From Lasiodiplodia sp. COLG20 (Eukaryota > Ascomycota > Dothideomycetes > Botryosphaeriales > Botryosphaeriaceae): a stretch of DNA of 64,000 bases. Location of the stretch: assembly GCA_009801085.1 (NCBI GenBank), contig VNWV01000001.1:5146001-5210000 (forward strand). The letters are read 5' to 3'. Positions within the stretch are counted from its first letter, which is position 1. Each line of letters begins with the position of its first letter. Positions 43,305 through 55,533 of the stretch are shown here, piece after piece. The notes under the pieces were generated by a model. It was given only the letters and a program-made list of their open reading frames with translations. It was not told the DNA's origin and made no database searches. Both the position numbers and the translations under genes were made by a program.

Positions 43305-44423
43305 ATGGCCTCCGCCGCCAAGCGCCTGGCTTTCCACGCCCGTGCGGCTCGCTCCTCTCCTCTGCGCATATCGCAACGATGCCAGCGCGATGCGCCCGCC
43401 CCGTGGCAGCCCCAGCGATACTTCTCTACCACCCCAGCTCCGCGCGCCAAGAAGGATGAGGATGCCGACGGCGAGGGCGACAAGGAGGAGGCCGTTGATC
43501 ACCAATTCGAGGAGCTGAAGCGCGTGCTGGGCGACGATATACCCACCAAGGGCCAGGCTCTGCACCAGATTCTACAAGGCGTCGATCCCGCCCTACTGGC
43601 GGGCCATGTCGAGAAACGAGAGCGCCTGCGCGAAGGCTTCTGGAACGAGGGCGAGCCCGACATGGGTGAGGATGAGGAGTGGCATGGCGATGACATCACC
43701 TCGACTGGTCATGCCGAGCTGGAGCAGCACCGCGAGATCCGCGAGTACATGCGCATTGCCGCTTGGGAGATGCCGCTGCTAGCGAGTGAGTCGTCCGCTG
43801 CCAATTGCTTCTCTTGCTAACCCTGCGACGTAGAGTACGCAAAGCCCTTCCAGCCTCCGACCAGCGAAACCCCCCTCCGCTTCCGCTACACCACATACAT
43901 GGGCGAGCACCTTCCCGCAGAGCGCAAGGTCGTTGTCGAGTTCAGCGTCCCCGATCTCCCCGACCTTACCCAGGTCCAGCGTGACAAGCTCATCAAGCTG
44001 GCCGGTCCCCGCTACAACCCCGACACTCAGGTTGTCAAGATGAGCGCCGAGCACTTCGAGACTCAGGCCCAGAACAAGCGCTACCTCGGAGACGTCATTC
44101 GCGACCTGCTCAACGAGGCCAGGAATCCCAAAGACACCTTCGCTGATGTGCCCTTCGATTTCCGCCACCACAAGCCCAAGGTCTTCCACCACTTTCCCAA
44201 GGAGTGGGCCATGACGCCCGAGCGCAAGAAGTACCTGGACCAGAGGCGGCAGGAGAGGCTCCAGATCGAACAGCAGAGACAGGAAGATGGCACGGTGATT
44301 GATGGAAATGCCGTGATTGCCGAGGCTTTATCAGTCCCCATTTTCGAGGCGCCTGAGCCGCTACAGGTGCAATCGGGCAAGACTCCGGCCAAGAGAAAAC
44401 AAACTTTCAACGTGAAGGCATGA
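43305..44423 (+). CDS. RSM24: Mitochondrial ribosomal small-subunit protein mS35
   Basis: Component of the mitoribosomal small subunit (Rsm24 in yeast, MRP-S28/mS35 family). Exons 43305-43785 and 43834-44423; 356 residues. The N-terminus is Arg/Ala-rich with a typical mitochondrial presequence (AAKRLAFHARAARSSPLRIS). The conserved domain runs from FRYTTYMGEHLPAERKVVVEF to HFETQAQNKRYLGDVIRDL. The C-terminal tail is charged and variable. The intron (donor GTGAGT, acceptor CGTAG) is phase 1 and joins LLA to KYAKPFQPP. Confidence 0.9.
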
Positions 44424-44848
44424 GATGGGCTTCCATGGGTCGGGCGTAGGGTGATTGGATGTAAAATAGGGCTATTGGCGATGGCAAAGCATGTGTACTC
44501 TATACGACACAATTCGACATGTTTCCAGCACTGACTTGCAAATCAAAGGGGAACGCGTGTAGAAGTCGCGTAGAAAGGACTGTTGATATCCGAATTGCTC
44601 TGCAAGGGCCACACGATAAGCAAACGGCAAGACGTCAGAACGAGTCGGGAAACTTCAAAATCACGTGGGTTCGAGTCAGGGTCGTGTTGATGTCAACAAC
44701 GCGGTTCACGAGAACGCGTCAACGTCACCGGCCCGTTTTCTCAAGGGACAAACTCGCTCCAGCACCGCCCTCCGACCGCCCTGTCCACTTTCTTGCTCAA
44801 TTTTCTGGACGAAAAGCACCTTGCCACGAACCCGAGCTGCAAAACAAA
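44424..44848. other. Intergenic, no gene recognised
   Basis: Same-strand gap between mS35 and the DUF7726 gene. No gene recognised. Confidence 0.45.
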
Positions 44849-45827
44849 ATGGCACAAGTAAGCCGGACTGCATGTATTGAAGCTGCATTTATTGAGATCC
44901 CGATAGGAAAGACCAGCCCTCAGTGATCTGACCAGTCAGACCAACATCGCGCCTGCTGCGCCTGCCAAGAATGGCTCCAAGCCTGTCAATGAATCAAACA
45001 CGGGCAAGAAACGCGGTCGCGTCGAGGAGCCACAACAGGACTTCGATGATTCTGACTTCCGCGAGGCCGTCGAGGACATGCCCATCGACAAGAACCCCGA
45101 CCAAGTGCGCCGCATGATCCGTCGTCTCATCGACAATGGCGGCATGAAGGTTGGCGAGTTTTGCGACAAGATCGGCGTCTCTAACAAATCCTACAACAAC
45201 TTCCTCAGGCAGAGCGGGCCGACAAAGGGGCTGAGCTCTGACTGCTACCAGTATGCATGGGCCTACTTCAAGTACCGCGAAATGAACGGCATCAAGCTCC
45301 CCACGGCCAACAGCGGTAGCAAGAAGCAGAAGACGGACGGCGCCGACGAGTCGGGCTCCAAGGGTGCATCCAAGGACACGGCCACTGGGGCGACAGACCT
45401 GGCCGACATTCACCTTCCCGGCGAGGAGGAGGATGCAGTTGAGGTGTATGACACGTGTGACGAGGCCAGAAAAAAGATCAATGCCTACATGAAGAAACCT
45501 GGCGTCACCCAGGCGCAATTCTGCCGCGATCTGTCGGCCATGTATACCAAGCCCACCAAGATCACCGCTCCGCAACTCGCCAAATTCCGCGAAAAGAAGG
45601 GCCCCAACGCTGGTAACACCGCCGTAACCTTCTACGCTGCTTACTGCTTCTTCGAGAAGCTGAGGCTGAAGGAGGGTAAGCCGAAGTCGAAGTTCAGGCT
45701 GGAGATGGAGGACGTCTGGGTCAAGCGCGGTGGCTTCGATGTCAAGTTCAGACATGAGCGTGGCTATCTTTGCACCGCAAATGTGCGGCCTTCGGTGGAG
45801 AAGTATGGCCAGGTCCATTTTCTTTAA
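44849..45827 (+). CDS. DUF7726-type fungal protein
   Basis: Function unknown. Exons 44849-44857 (MAQ only) and 44940-45827; 298 residues. The acceptor chosen is the second of two AGs four bases apart, since only it keeps the frame. Two related helical units are visible: one around IRRLIDNGGMKVGEFCDKIGVSNKSYNNFL, one around INAYMKKPGVTQAQFCRDLS. Each has the feel of a helix-turn-helix followed by a YxxA.YF.Y-like segment (YQYAWAYFKYRE, TFYAAYCFFEKLR). A Lys/Asp/Ser-rich linker, possibly nuclear, separates them. I recall this duplicated arrangement as the DUF7726 family; DNA binding is inference. Confidence 0.78.
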
Positions 45828-46042
45828 AGGGTACGCTCCGTTTCTATTTCTACTGCAAGCTGTACAACACTCTGTTGCCGAGGCCGTCGCTGTACTTTGA
45901 AAAAGTTTCATTGGAACTATCTGAGGGAGTCATAATGCGCTACGTCACAATCATATTATCATTATTGGGCTTCTCAATTTCTCCCAACCACAGGTAACCA
46001 CCACCCGGTCAAATTTGGAAAGCCCTCTGCTCACCAAGTGCA

Positions 46043-46822
46043 TCACTTTTCGACTGCATCTTTCAACAGCTCGCCTCCCCACTTCCTGATCCGCTCGTGC
46101 ACCACGATTTGGTCCTTGCTGCCATTCTTCGCGATCTCGATCATGACGGCCGCCAGCTCCTCGACATGGCAACTCGGCAACACGACCGACGTCAAGAACA
46201 GATCCTTCAGACTCGGATTCTTCTGATAGATGCCGCACGGCCTGACAGTGTACGCCTCAAAGCGGCCTTTGCTCTCCTCGGCCAGCGCGAACAAGGCCTT
46301 CTCAGCCATCCCCTTCACCTTGCGCGTGCGCTCCATGACCCACAGGTTCTTCGCCTGGTCCCACTCGGTGGCATGGCCACTAACAAATACGAACCTGAAC
46401 GGCGGCAGCGACAGCTGCTCGGCGCCTTCGTTCTCCGCCGCCGCTGCAGCAGCGAAGCGGTCCCTCAGGGCCTCGGCGCACTTGAGGGGGAAGTCGACGC
46501 TGACGCGGACGTACTCCTCGTCGGTGGGCCAGCGCGAGCGCTGCGTGTGGCGACCGCCGACGCACCACAGGCAGGCGCGCACGCCGCGCAGGTGGCGGGC
46601 GAGCGGACTGCCGCCGTCGTCGTCTTCCGGGTAGTCGAGGAAGTCCGGGTGCACGACCTCGACCAGCTTGGGCGACTCGAGGTGGCGCGAGTGGATGTAG
46701 GCCGAGTTGCTGAGCGGCGCACGCGTGAGGGTGACGACGGTGCCGACGGCCGGGTCGGCCAGCAGCGCGCGCAGCGCGTACGACCCGACGAAGCCGGTCG
46801 CGCCCACCAGGAGGACTTTCAT
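46043..46822 (-). CDS. NAD(P)-binding SDR-like protein
   Basis: Single-exon frame of 259 residues. N-terminal GATGFVGSYALRALL is an extended-SDR Rossmann motif, followed by VVTLTRAPL. Later FVFVSGHATEW takes the place of the usual catalytic Ser/Tyr region, and YTVRPCGIYQKNP resembles the RPxxIYG block of epimerase-like SDRs. No clear YxxxK, so catalytic activity is uncertain. Convergent with the DUF7726 gene (215 bases apart). Substrate unknown. Confidence 0.82.
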   Translation of the reverse strand: MKVLLVGATGFVGSYALRALLADPAVGTVVTLTRAPLSNSAYIHSRHLESPKLVEVVHPDFLDYPEDDDGGSPLARHLRGVRACLWCVGGRHTQRSRWPTDEEYVRVSVDFPLKCAEALRDRFAAAAAAENEGAEQLSLPPFRFVFVSGHATEWDQAKNLWVMERTRKVKGMAEKALFALAEESKGRFEAYTVRPCGIYQKNPSLKDLFLTSVVLPSCHVEELAAVMIEIAKNGSKDQIVVHERIRKWGGELLKDAVEK

Positions 46823-47081
46823 TTTGTTTTTATTTGTTTTTCTCTTTTAAGGGGGGCGGTGAGTGTGTGCGTGCGTTGTGTGTGGCTGCGTTTCCTTTTG
46901 GTCCTTTGGTCGATGACCCTTTGACTTCCCGCTGTTGGGGGGGTTTGGGCGGCGTCGTCGGACGGGTGCGCCATTGTTGAGACTCATAAGCTTAGCGTGC
47001 CGCGCGGCTGGGGTCCTGCAGTGCAAGGATTATGTGTTGTGTGCAGCCCAATGGCTATACCCATGCTTGGCTGGGCCCTCG

Positions 47082-48265
47082 TTATCTTCGTATCCAGACC
47101 AAAGGGTACTGGAGGCTCCCATCCTCGTCCCAGTACCGCGGGATGGCGGCTGCGGGCGTCTCGGGCACGAAGTCTCCCACGTACATGTCCTGGACGAGCT
47201 TCCACACGCGCTGGCGGTTCCGCAGGCCGGCCGGCATGCTCGCGAGCGACGCCCCGTCGGCCATGGACCGGGCCTGGCAGAGCCGGCGGACGAGCAGCTC
47301 AAAGTCCCACTCCACCCCCCTTTCCCGGCCCTCGGCCACCTTCTTCTCGACTTGGTCGCGGTCCAGGTCCCAGAGGTACGGCACCACCTGGCCCTGCAGC
47401 AGCAGGTTCATCCACGCGCCCTGGGGGATCAGGTACGTGCAGTCCGGTGGGAAGTGTTGTTCGGTGAAGACGAAGGACAGGATGTGGTCCTGCATCTCCT
47501 GCGGCAGCCGCTCGAACCGCGCCCGGAACTCGGCCTGCCGCCCGTCCGGAGAAGGGGGCTGAGACGGCGTCATCTGAGCGAGGACGCCGGCGGTCAGGTC
47601 GGGGACGTCCCAAGCATCTGCCGTGCACTGATTTGTTTTCTCGCGTTAGTCTCTCCCATCGGCACTTCCGGATCCGGAAATGGAAATCATCAAGGAGCAC
47701 ATACCCAGCGGTCCTCCCCATCTTCTCGAGGCGGCAGGTGGTAGTCGTCGGGAGCGTCGGCTCCGGCGAGCGGCTCTGTCCGGCCATCGGCCACTGTGGC
47801 CAGACATCTGGTGCGGAGGACTTTCCACAGCTGGCGCATGGTGCGGACGCGGCCGTGGCCTGAGGCCAGGATGCGCTTGGTCAGGCTGAGGCAGTAGTCG
47901 TGGACGGGGATGTAGTAACGGTCGGCGCCTGGGATGGTGTCGTCCGAGGCGTAGGCCGTGGCCCGGCGGCCCTCATCGTCGTCGTCGTTGGTGGTGAAGA
48001 AGCAGCGGCCGGCGTTGAGCACCCGCAGCTCGTCGACGCCGCGGTCGGTGGTGAATCTGGCGGGCCCCCATTTCGTGGCGAAGTGCTCTATCACCCCTTC
48101 CAGCTCTCGTGCCGGGTCGCTGAGAAGCGTTGCGGGTTGCTGCGGGGATCTCTGTCAACACAGGGCGACACGTGAGATGATGGCATGGGTGCGTACATGC
48201 TTGGCTACGGGAGCTCCGCAGATGGCGCAGTGTATTAGCATATTGTCCGTCCCGCTGAGGGCCAT
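47082..48265 (-). CDS. F-box-like protein with N-terminal CxxC
   Basis: Exons 48197-48265, 47705-48151 and 47082-47627; 353 residues, all phase 0. Exon 1 encodes CAICGAPVAKH, a CxxC knuckle seen at the start of many fungal F-box-like proteins of unknown role. The F-box-like segment FERLPQEMQDHILSFVF lies in exon 3, much further C-terminal than in typical F-box proteins. A run of Asp (NDDDDEG) is in exon 2. If the F-box binds Skp1 it could be an SCF adaptor, but no substrate domain is recognised. Confidence 0.72.
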
Positions 48266-50751
48266 GTCGTTCGCAAAGGCGAGTATGGATATGTGGAAGT
48301 AGTGGTTGAATGGAGTCGTAGAAAAAATGGCCGTCGCAGAGGCCTGCTCGACGGCATATGTTCAGCTGGCTCGGATGCCGGCGAGCGGGTCCAGCGTCCA
48401 GCGTTCAGCTGCATGTTTGAAGCCCTCAGCCCCAATCGCCGTCCCGTCGCGTGGGGGCGACCCACCGTGAAAGCCACCCGCAGCCAGCCTTGTCACAAGA
48501 CTCGCGATCCGCTAACTTATTGTGTACATTGCCGATTTGCACGGTCCTTTTGGTGTTGGCTCAGCCCTAGATCGCGTCGCTGACCGGCAGCGCGATCTTC
48601 GCGACTTCGAACCTTAACTCACTAAACCACGTCATTCCGATCTTATCCCCGGCATCGTGGATCTGAAAACGGCCCGCGCTCCAACAGTAAAACCTCTTTT
48701 AAATGACTCGGAGGGCGTGCTGACCGGCAGCAGTTAAGCCACCCTTATCAGCCTCACCGTCTGTCACAACTAAAGTGTCACCGCTTGCCCCGTTCATGGA
48801 TGGTGATCCTTCACCACCCAGAAACTTTCGATGCCGGCATAGATCCCTTAAAAAGGGCACTGCAAGAGCCAGGATAGGAATGGTGTGCCAGAAGGGGATC
48901 TGTGTTTATTCCGACCCCCCCCTGAAGTCGTGGTTTCAAGGGAACAACATCATACCATTATACTTTCTTTCTTTCTCATCTGTGACAAACGGAAACGTTA
49001 TGCAGCACCCTGTTGCATCCGGTAGCCGGCGGTGAGAATGGTAGGAGATGACTGTATCCCTGCCGACGGCGCGATAGGTCAAGTCCCCCGGCGGCTGCTG
49101 TTCTAGGAAGTTGACAGGCGTCTGATAGAAAAACACAGCCACGCTAGCTATCCGGTGCCGAAGCGCACTGCATGACGTAGGAACATTAGCCCCATGTCGA
49201 ACGCCGCAGGGCCACCCGCATTTATGTTTAAACAGTCTTAAGCTCTGCTTCTCCTGCACGACTTGTTTCACGGCTTGACCGAACAAGAGCCTATGCACAT
49301 GCCCAACACTTGGTGTAGTAAGGAGGTATATCATTCGTTGAACGGCAACCTCACGTTGGGCTCCTGCTGACCCCTGCACCTCCATCTGCCCCTGGTCTCC
49401 GCGGAACTACCGTCACCTTCAAGTCCGACATTTTGACCCACGCACACAAAATTCTGCAAACCGCTGACGCAGATACCTCGGCTGCCTCTATCAGCTGGCT
49501 CGGAGAAAGTTCCTGAAACTAGCGCACAGACAGCTGGGGTCATTAGCAGCCAAGTCCTTCGGTCCTTTCCAGCCAATAGATAGGCGTAGAAGCGTGTTTC
49601 TCATCACAACACGGTGAAGTTTCTACTATTTTGGACTCTCGTTTGTCATTGCCGCATGTCCTTCCCACTTGGGAGCAGCTTCACCTTAGATTCGGCAGTG
49701 ACGCAGATGATTGACTCGTTAGCCGAAGGGCATGATAGACCACACCAGCAACGAGTCGGGGAAAACGAAATCCGTTGGACACGGAAGAGACTGTACAGAA
49801 TTGCTTTTTTGATGGCACCATGAGTCACAAGACGTTGCCCCACAGAGGCGCCTAAAAGACAGCGCCGATTTCGCTAAAGCATTAAACATTCCTATTGTGC
49901 CAAAAGAGGATAATGCCTATATAGGAAACTCGTATTGTACCTGTACCAGAATGATCTGTGCCTACTTTGAAATTGTGGAATGGCACCACGGCATGTAGTC
50001 TAGACGGCCAGAGCAAGGTGACGGCTCTTCTCCGTGCAGTCGACACTAAACAAACACTTGCATGTCCGGAGATCCGCCCGCATAGGAGATATGTCCGCGG
50101 GACGGTCCGTTCCGGCCCTTTTCTCTCCTCTGCCTATAGCTTCTGTCCGCTGTGATTGGACTCGGACAATTCACTGCTAGATCGATCTGAGATTGCGACT
50201 CATGTTGCGGCACAGCACCAGATATATGAGCCGCGTGATTGGGCCATTTCGCTCGGCGGACAGAGCGCGTCCCCTCAGGCACCCACCGAGATCTCAAGAT
50301 GCAACTGAGGGCTGGATTCTGCCAGATCAGGGACGCGCTCGGCCCCGAGGCGGGGGTTAGTGGGGCTAGTGCTGCAGCTCGGCGACGTTGTTGCCGGCAG
50401 CCGCAGCGGCTCGCATCGGAGTAGCTGCATCCTTGGTGAGGACGGCGCAGTATCACATCGCGGCATGCACCGTGACGTGTTTCCACTCCATCCATCCTCA
50501 CGATGCCCACGGCGTTGGCGCTGGTCACCAGGTCACTCGTGATGCTCGGACCAGCTCGGCCAAAGGCACCCGCCGTAACAAGGAAGGATCCTGGGCCCCC
50601 CGTTTCAAACCGCAGTGGGTTGCGACTGCCACGTTTCCTGCAGCCCTGGGACGCCGCCGGAGCACACTCACCCTTTCACACCTGCATCGCTAGGATTTAG
50701 ACGGCCGAAAGTGGATACTCGATCGAACCGCGGCCACGCTACCCAGAGACG
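48266..50751. other. Intergenic, longest gap, no gene recognised
   Basis: About 2.5 kb between divergent genes. Open frames, the longest 150-160 codons on the minus strand (48936-49385, 50046-50528), show no motif. No tRNA, inverted terminal repeat or transposase-like sequence noticed. Confidence 0.45.
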
Positions 50752-51833
50752 ATGCCGAACGAGTCAGAAGACGTGTGGCCGACTTTCGGCAAGTCCAACC
50801 TCGCCTTGGTCAACGACTGCGACAAGTATACACCCTCACGCCCCGAACATTATCCGCTCAGGGTCCATGGAATCGAGGGCAGCGCCACTGACCCTGACCC
50901 AGCTTCCCGCGCCCCGACCTCGACAATGACCGCTACGAAGACGCCATCTCCAGCCTCTACACGCTGCATGTCGCCGACCACCACGCCACCCTTGGCTTCG
51001 TGCGCCCCCACGTAGCCGAGACGCTGGCCGGCTTGCCCGCCTGGGACGTGTCGCCCGAGTCGCAGACGCTGATCTTGGTGGCCGGCATCGACGAGGCGGA
51101 GCGCACCCAGATCGTCGCTGCCACGACGTCCGCCATGCGCCAGACCCGCCACTTCGAGCTGCTCAACAAGGGCTGGCGCAACGAGCTGTACCCCGTCTAC
51201 GGCAACGCCGGCGAGCTGCTGTTCCGCATCGAGCGCGCCGCCAGCCCCCTGTTCGGCGTGCTGGCCTGCAGCGTCAACCTGACCGCCTACATGCGCGATC
51301 CCGAGCACGGCTACCGCTTCTGGATCCCGCGGAGGGCGCGGTCGAAGCAGACGTATCCGGGCTTGCTGGACAACACCGTTGCCGGCGGCCTGCCCGCCAA
51401 CGAGAAGCCCATGGACGCCCTGGCCAGGGAGGCCGCCGAGGAGGCCTCGCTGCCCGCCGACTTTGTGCGCAAGAACGCAAAGGCCGTCGGCAACGTCTCG
51501 TACTTTTTGATCCGCGACGCGAGGGCCGGCGGCGAGACGGGTCTGCTGCAGCCCGAGTCGCAGTACGTCTACGACCTGGAGCTGCGCGAGAGCGACGGCA
51601 TCGAGCCGCGCCCGAACGACTCCGAGGTCGAGGGTTTCGCCTTGCTCACCACGGCCGAGGTGCAGGCCGCCCTCGCCCGCGGCGAGTTCAAGCCGAACAC
51701 CGCCCTCGTCATGCTCGACTTCTTCATCAGGCACGGCATCTTGACGCCCGAGAATGAGCCCGATTACACCGAGATCGTGTCGAGGCTGCATCGCCGCCTC
51801 AGGTTTCCCGGGCCCAAGAGGCCTGGGTATTAA
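50752..51833 (+). CDS. Nudix hydrolase, DUF4743 / thiamine-PPK-like type
   Basis: Exons 50752-50825 and 50903-51833; 334 residues. The N-terminal half is the DUF4743 domain (VNDCDNF, joined across the intron, to NKGWRNELYPVYG). The Nudix domain follows with GGLPANEKPMDALAREAAEEASL; the conserved Gly of the box is Ser. Known relatives are yeast YJR142W and plant Nudix20/24-like proteins, some shown to act on oxidised thiamine diphosphate analogues. That activity here is inference. The ending FPGPKRPGY is basic. Confidence 0.87.
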
Positions 51834-54027
51834 GCATCCACGTTTGATAAATTTTTTTGATATTAGCCGCATTTGCATATAGAGTTTTGCGTAAGCAGTG
51901 CATTCACAAGCCAGTCATGAAAGACCTGTCCTTTTCGCGACCAAACATTGCATCGAAATGGCCATCGTGTGTTGCAGTACCAGGAAATTCTCCAAGGATC
52001 CTTTGTCCCTGACGGGATTCGAACATTTGAACCATTATACGGGCAGCGTTTGATGAATGCCGTCCTGGATCAGCATACCGAAATTGGCAGTGGATGTGTA
52101 AAGTCATAGTGGGCACACCAAATGTTGCCGATCTTTGTTCAACGGTCAGTGTTGACTAGCCTGTGTATGGTCGAGAAAGTAAGCTCCGCTCCTTGCAGAC
52201 TCAGAACCAGATGGTCCAGTCGTATTTTGCATACGTTCCTGGCTATCTTGGAAAATGAAATCCTCCGAAGTACGAGATGTCCCTCCTAGCTCAGTCAACG
52301 CTTCGTGACGAAAGGCTCCTCCACCTTAGCCTCAGGCCCGCCATCCCTGAAGTCATATGCGTATTCGAATTCGCTCCGTACTCACAGAGCTTGCAGTGGA
52401 CGAGGGAGGACTCTTACATCATTCAATTTAACCCCAGCTCATGGCCTGTTTCACATCTCGGAGATCTTCAGAACGATACGCGGTAAGGAATATACACCGT
52501 GCGATGAACACGCTGCGTATTTTAAGATGCCACTCACACGACCCGGTGACATCTCCGGACCAAGCCCTACCGTAAAATAATCGCAGATGGGGACACGAGC
52601 GATTTGACTGAATTCCACCGAATATCGAGAAGTCCTCGAGAAGTCCAGCCAATCACTGGATAATTGGAGCTCAAGTGTTTCTATTTACAGACTTGGTTCG
52701 TTAGCATCTCTAGAATCAAGCAACAGCATTATTCATAGAAATGTCAATGACGTTCCGCATGTGTGCAGCGAAAGACTTAACGATCACGTCTGTAGGGGAC
52801 TTCAACACGTTTGAACCCGCTCGCTGCGCCGGCAAGCCATCGCAGTAAAACCAAGGTTTCTACTCCGCAAATGGTGTGCAAACCACACTCGCAATGACTT
52901 CATAGTGCTAATTGAGATGTGGTGGGCCGTCACTTTGTCAATTCCAGTATTTACCCCGGATTAAAGGCGGCTCGTATCGAGCCTTGTATTTTGCACGTCA
53001 TATCGTGAAAGTCGTGGAACGCCTGACACATCTTAAGACCCACGCATATTCGTCGATCGTGCGAGATCGATGGGATCGCAGCCACACTTCGAGCCCGCGA
53101 GAAAATCATTCAATATCAACACAGCTGCATTTTGACAATAAAAAGTCGAGCTATCTTGCATGTGATGCACGGACTGGATATAGCGGATTTCTTAAGGAAG
53201 TTACTGTCAAGCTATTAGTTAGTGGGAGAGCAAATCGATGATGTGACTGTTGAAGGCATTCCACGATCGTACGGTACTAACTGCCTCTATTCGGGAAGGC
53301 GGGGTCCGAAGCCTGTCATTAATTGGGGTTATTACATGTATGGTGAAGTTGCTCTCCAGCCGAGGCAATCAAGATGGTCCGTTCAGTGCATTGTTCGCCT
53401 TGTTGAATTCACTTAATGAGAGGTTTAACCAAATGGAAAGAATGATCAACATACAACCAATTCTAGTTTGCCATCTGGAAGGCCAAGAATACAATGGTGC
53501 GGCGCAGAGGTAGTACCAGAAAGTCCGGCGGTTGATGGCTGTGCAACGTAAGTGGCGTGAAGCGGCTCTGCAATACGAGGAAGGGCCGGCAAATAGTCGT
53601 GGCTCATTTGATGGCCAGTGCCAGGCGCACGTTTCGCCACGACTTCCATATGGGCTTCTGTTCGGCAAAAGTGCTTGCCACCGCCTTCTAGCTCGTCCTG
53701 GCTAAGTCGGGTCGGGCTTCCCTCGTATTCTGGATGCCTCTCCGTGTTATCCGCGAACTAGAATCCCGCAGTACTCCGCATGGGAGAATTAAGTGAACAA
53801 ATGCCAAGCTGCTAGAAGAGCGGAGTTGCATCGCAGGGTCCACTGCACTCCAAAATAGCTACATGTGACGTCGAGCTCGGTGCTGTGAAAGGGGTCACCA
53901 TACTGTCACCCGCAAGTATATATACGTCCTGTTGTTTGGAGAATCAGAGTATCAATCATCAACCAGCCTTCTCAACCACACAAACCAAAACATCCACCTT
54001 CCTCCAACAAACACCAAATCAATCACC
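51834..54027. other. Intergenic, no gene recognised
   Basis: About 2.2 kb, AT-richer. A GTTCGAATCCC string on the minus strand near 52015-52025 resembles a tRNA T-arm but no cloverleaf forms. The last 200 bases hold the promoter of the Alt a 1-like gene. Confidence 0.45.
53917..53924 (+). promoter_or_regulatory. TATA box of the Alt a 1-like gene
   Basis: Perfect TATATATA, 104 bases before the start codon, followed by a CA/CT-rich leader typical of strongly expressed fungal genes. TGACGTC, a CRE-like heptamer, lies 50 bases further upstream at 53866-53872. Confidence 0.65.
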
Positions 54028-54534
54028 ATGCGCTTCACTCTCGCTGCCGCTACCGCTCTCTTCGGTGCCATTGCCACCGCTGCTCCCGCTGCCCAGAGCA
54101 CCGGTGCCCCCGACCCCAACACCTATGAGAACATCGACATTGCCGACTTCACCGTCCGCAAGAACGATGGTATCCAGTCCGTCTCGTTCAAGCTGAGCGG
54201 CAAGGACGCCAAGGATCTCGACTGCTCCGCCAGCAACCCCGGCCTGCCCTCCGAGGTCATCACCTGCGGCGAGACCAAGTACCGCTTCGCTCTGTACTCC
54301 GGCCAGGAGAGCGAGTTCGCCCTCCGCATCTACCACGAGCTGGGTCTTGCGTAAGTTTTTTTTTTTTCCTGCATTGGCGAATAAGAACGGTTTTTGCTAA
54401 CATTCCTGGGCAATAGTGTCGGTTTCTATGGCGAGGGTGAGGTTCCCACCTACTGCCACGCTGGTGGCAACGGCCCCAACGACTTCGTCTGCTCCCAGGT
54501 CGCCGAGACTACCATCGTCATTGACGGCATGTAA
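54028..54534 (+). CDS. Alt a 1-like secreted protein
   Basis: Small secreted protein of the Alt a 1 family, known as fungal allergens and as elicitors or effectors on plants; no enzymatic activity is established. Exons 54028-54350 and 54417-54534; 146 residues. A signal peptide (about residues 1-18, Ala-rich, ending TAAPAA) precedes a beta-rich domain. Conserved Cys lie in DLDCSAS, ITCGETKYRF, PTYCHAGGNGPNDF and DFVCSQ; AGGNGPxDFVC is the most diagnostic block. The intron starts with GTAAGT and a long T run. It sits alone in a gene-poor stretch with a strong TATA box. Confidence 0.85.
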
Positions 54535-55533
54535 ATGTTTAATTGAATGTGGGGGGAATGTATAATGATACTGTAAATAATTGTATTACCAAAATTTCAA
54601 GAGTCAAACAAATTCTTTTTGCATCTTCGAATCTTAACCGTTTCCATAAGAACATGACAAGAGAGAAAAGATGTGCGGAACATCCAAGCAGACCACTTAC
54701 TCAAATGAATGGCCGGGTTTAACTTGAGTGTAATGACCTGGTCATTACTGCCTCCGCTGCGAAGGGGGGACTTGATGTATCTGGAGGTCAGAACAAGTAA
54801 TTAGAAGCGGAGAAGTGCTTTTGCATCTGCAACACATTCCGCGGTCGAAGACTGAAGGGCGATGCATTTGAAGTACCCAGTTTGGGGGTTTCGACGCCAG
54901 TAGTCTGCCTTTCTCAGGCGTTTCCTCGTTGTGAATTGTCCAAAAGAGATCCCGATTAAGTGTGCTACAGCATGACAGAACAGTACTGATACACACAGCA
55001 GCGCGAATATCAGCAGTCTTTCAGAACGATTGAGCCCTTGCTGAAGTTAAAGCTTCAGGAAAGTGAGCTGGTCCACTCAACCGAAAAGTGTGCTAATATA
55101 GCCTTTTTCTATGCCGGACATGATTGAGTAGATTGATGGCCATTATCTCATAGGCTTGGTCCGGAATATTCACCGCGGGCACGAGACTGACAAATATTGA
55201 GGTCGATTGGACGGGTTCCAAGAGTCAGCAAGGTTGGCTAAGTCTTTGTGATTTGTCTTCCATGTTGGCAGTCTAAAGGTTGCGGGGTATTTGTTGGCTA
55301 TTGTCGGGTACTGTCGGCGTTCGATGTGCACCAATGGAAGGAGATGTTTTCTGGGCGTGGAAGCAGAGCATGGAAAGGCAAGTGCGGCGAAACGTTTGGC
55401 CGGCGACCGCTCGAGAGATGGGCGCACGGGCCAGGTTGATGCTCAGGGAGCGCCATCTGGCGAAGCAACGTGTGGCTTTCTGAGCGTGCACGACAGCTTG
55501 CACTTCGTTCCCACCACGCCCAATTCGCCCACC
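54535..55533. other. Intergenic, no gene recognised
   Basis: About 1 kb between the Alt a 1-like gene and ERV25. Open frames on the plus strand run into the ERV25 leader but have no homology-like content. Confidence 0.45.

Noticed and set aside
52005..52060. Possible tRNA on the minus strand (GTTCGAATCCC)
   Set aside because: The T-stem does not pair (AAATG against CCCGT) and no matching acceptor or D arm could be folded.
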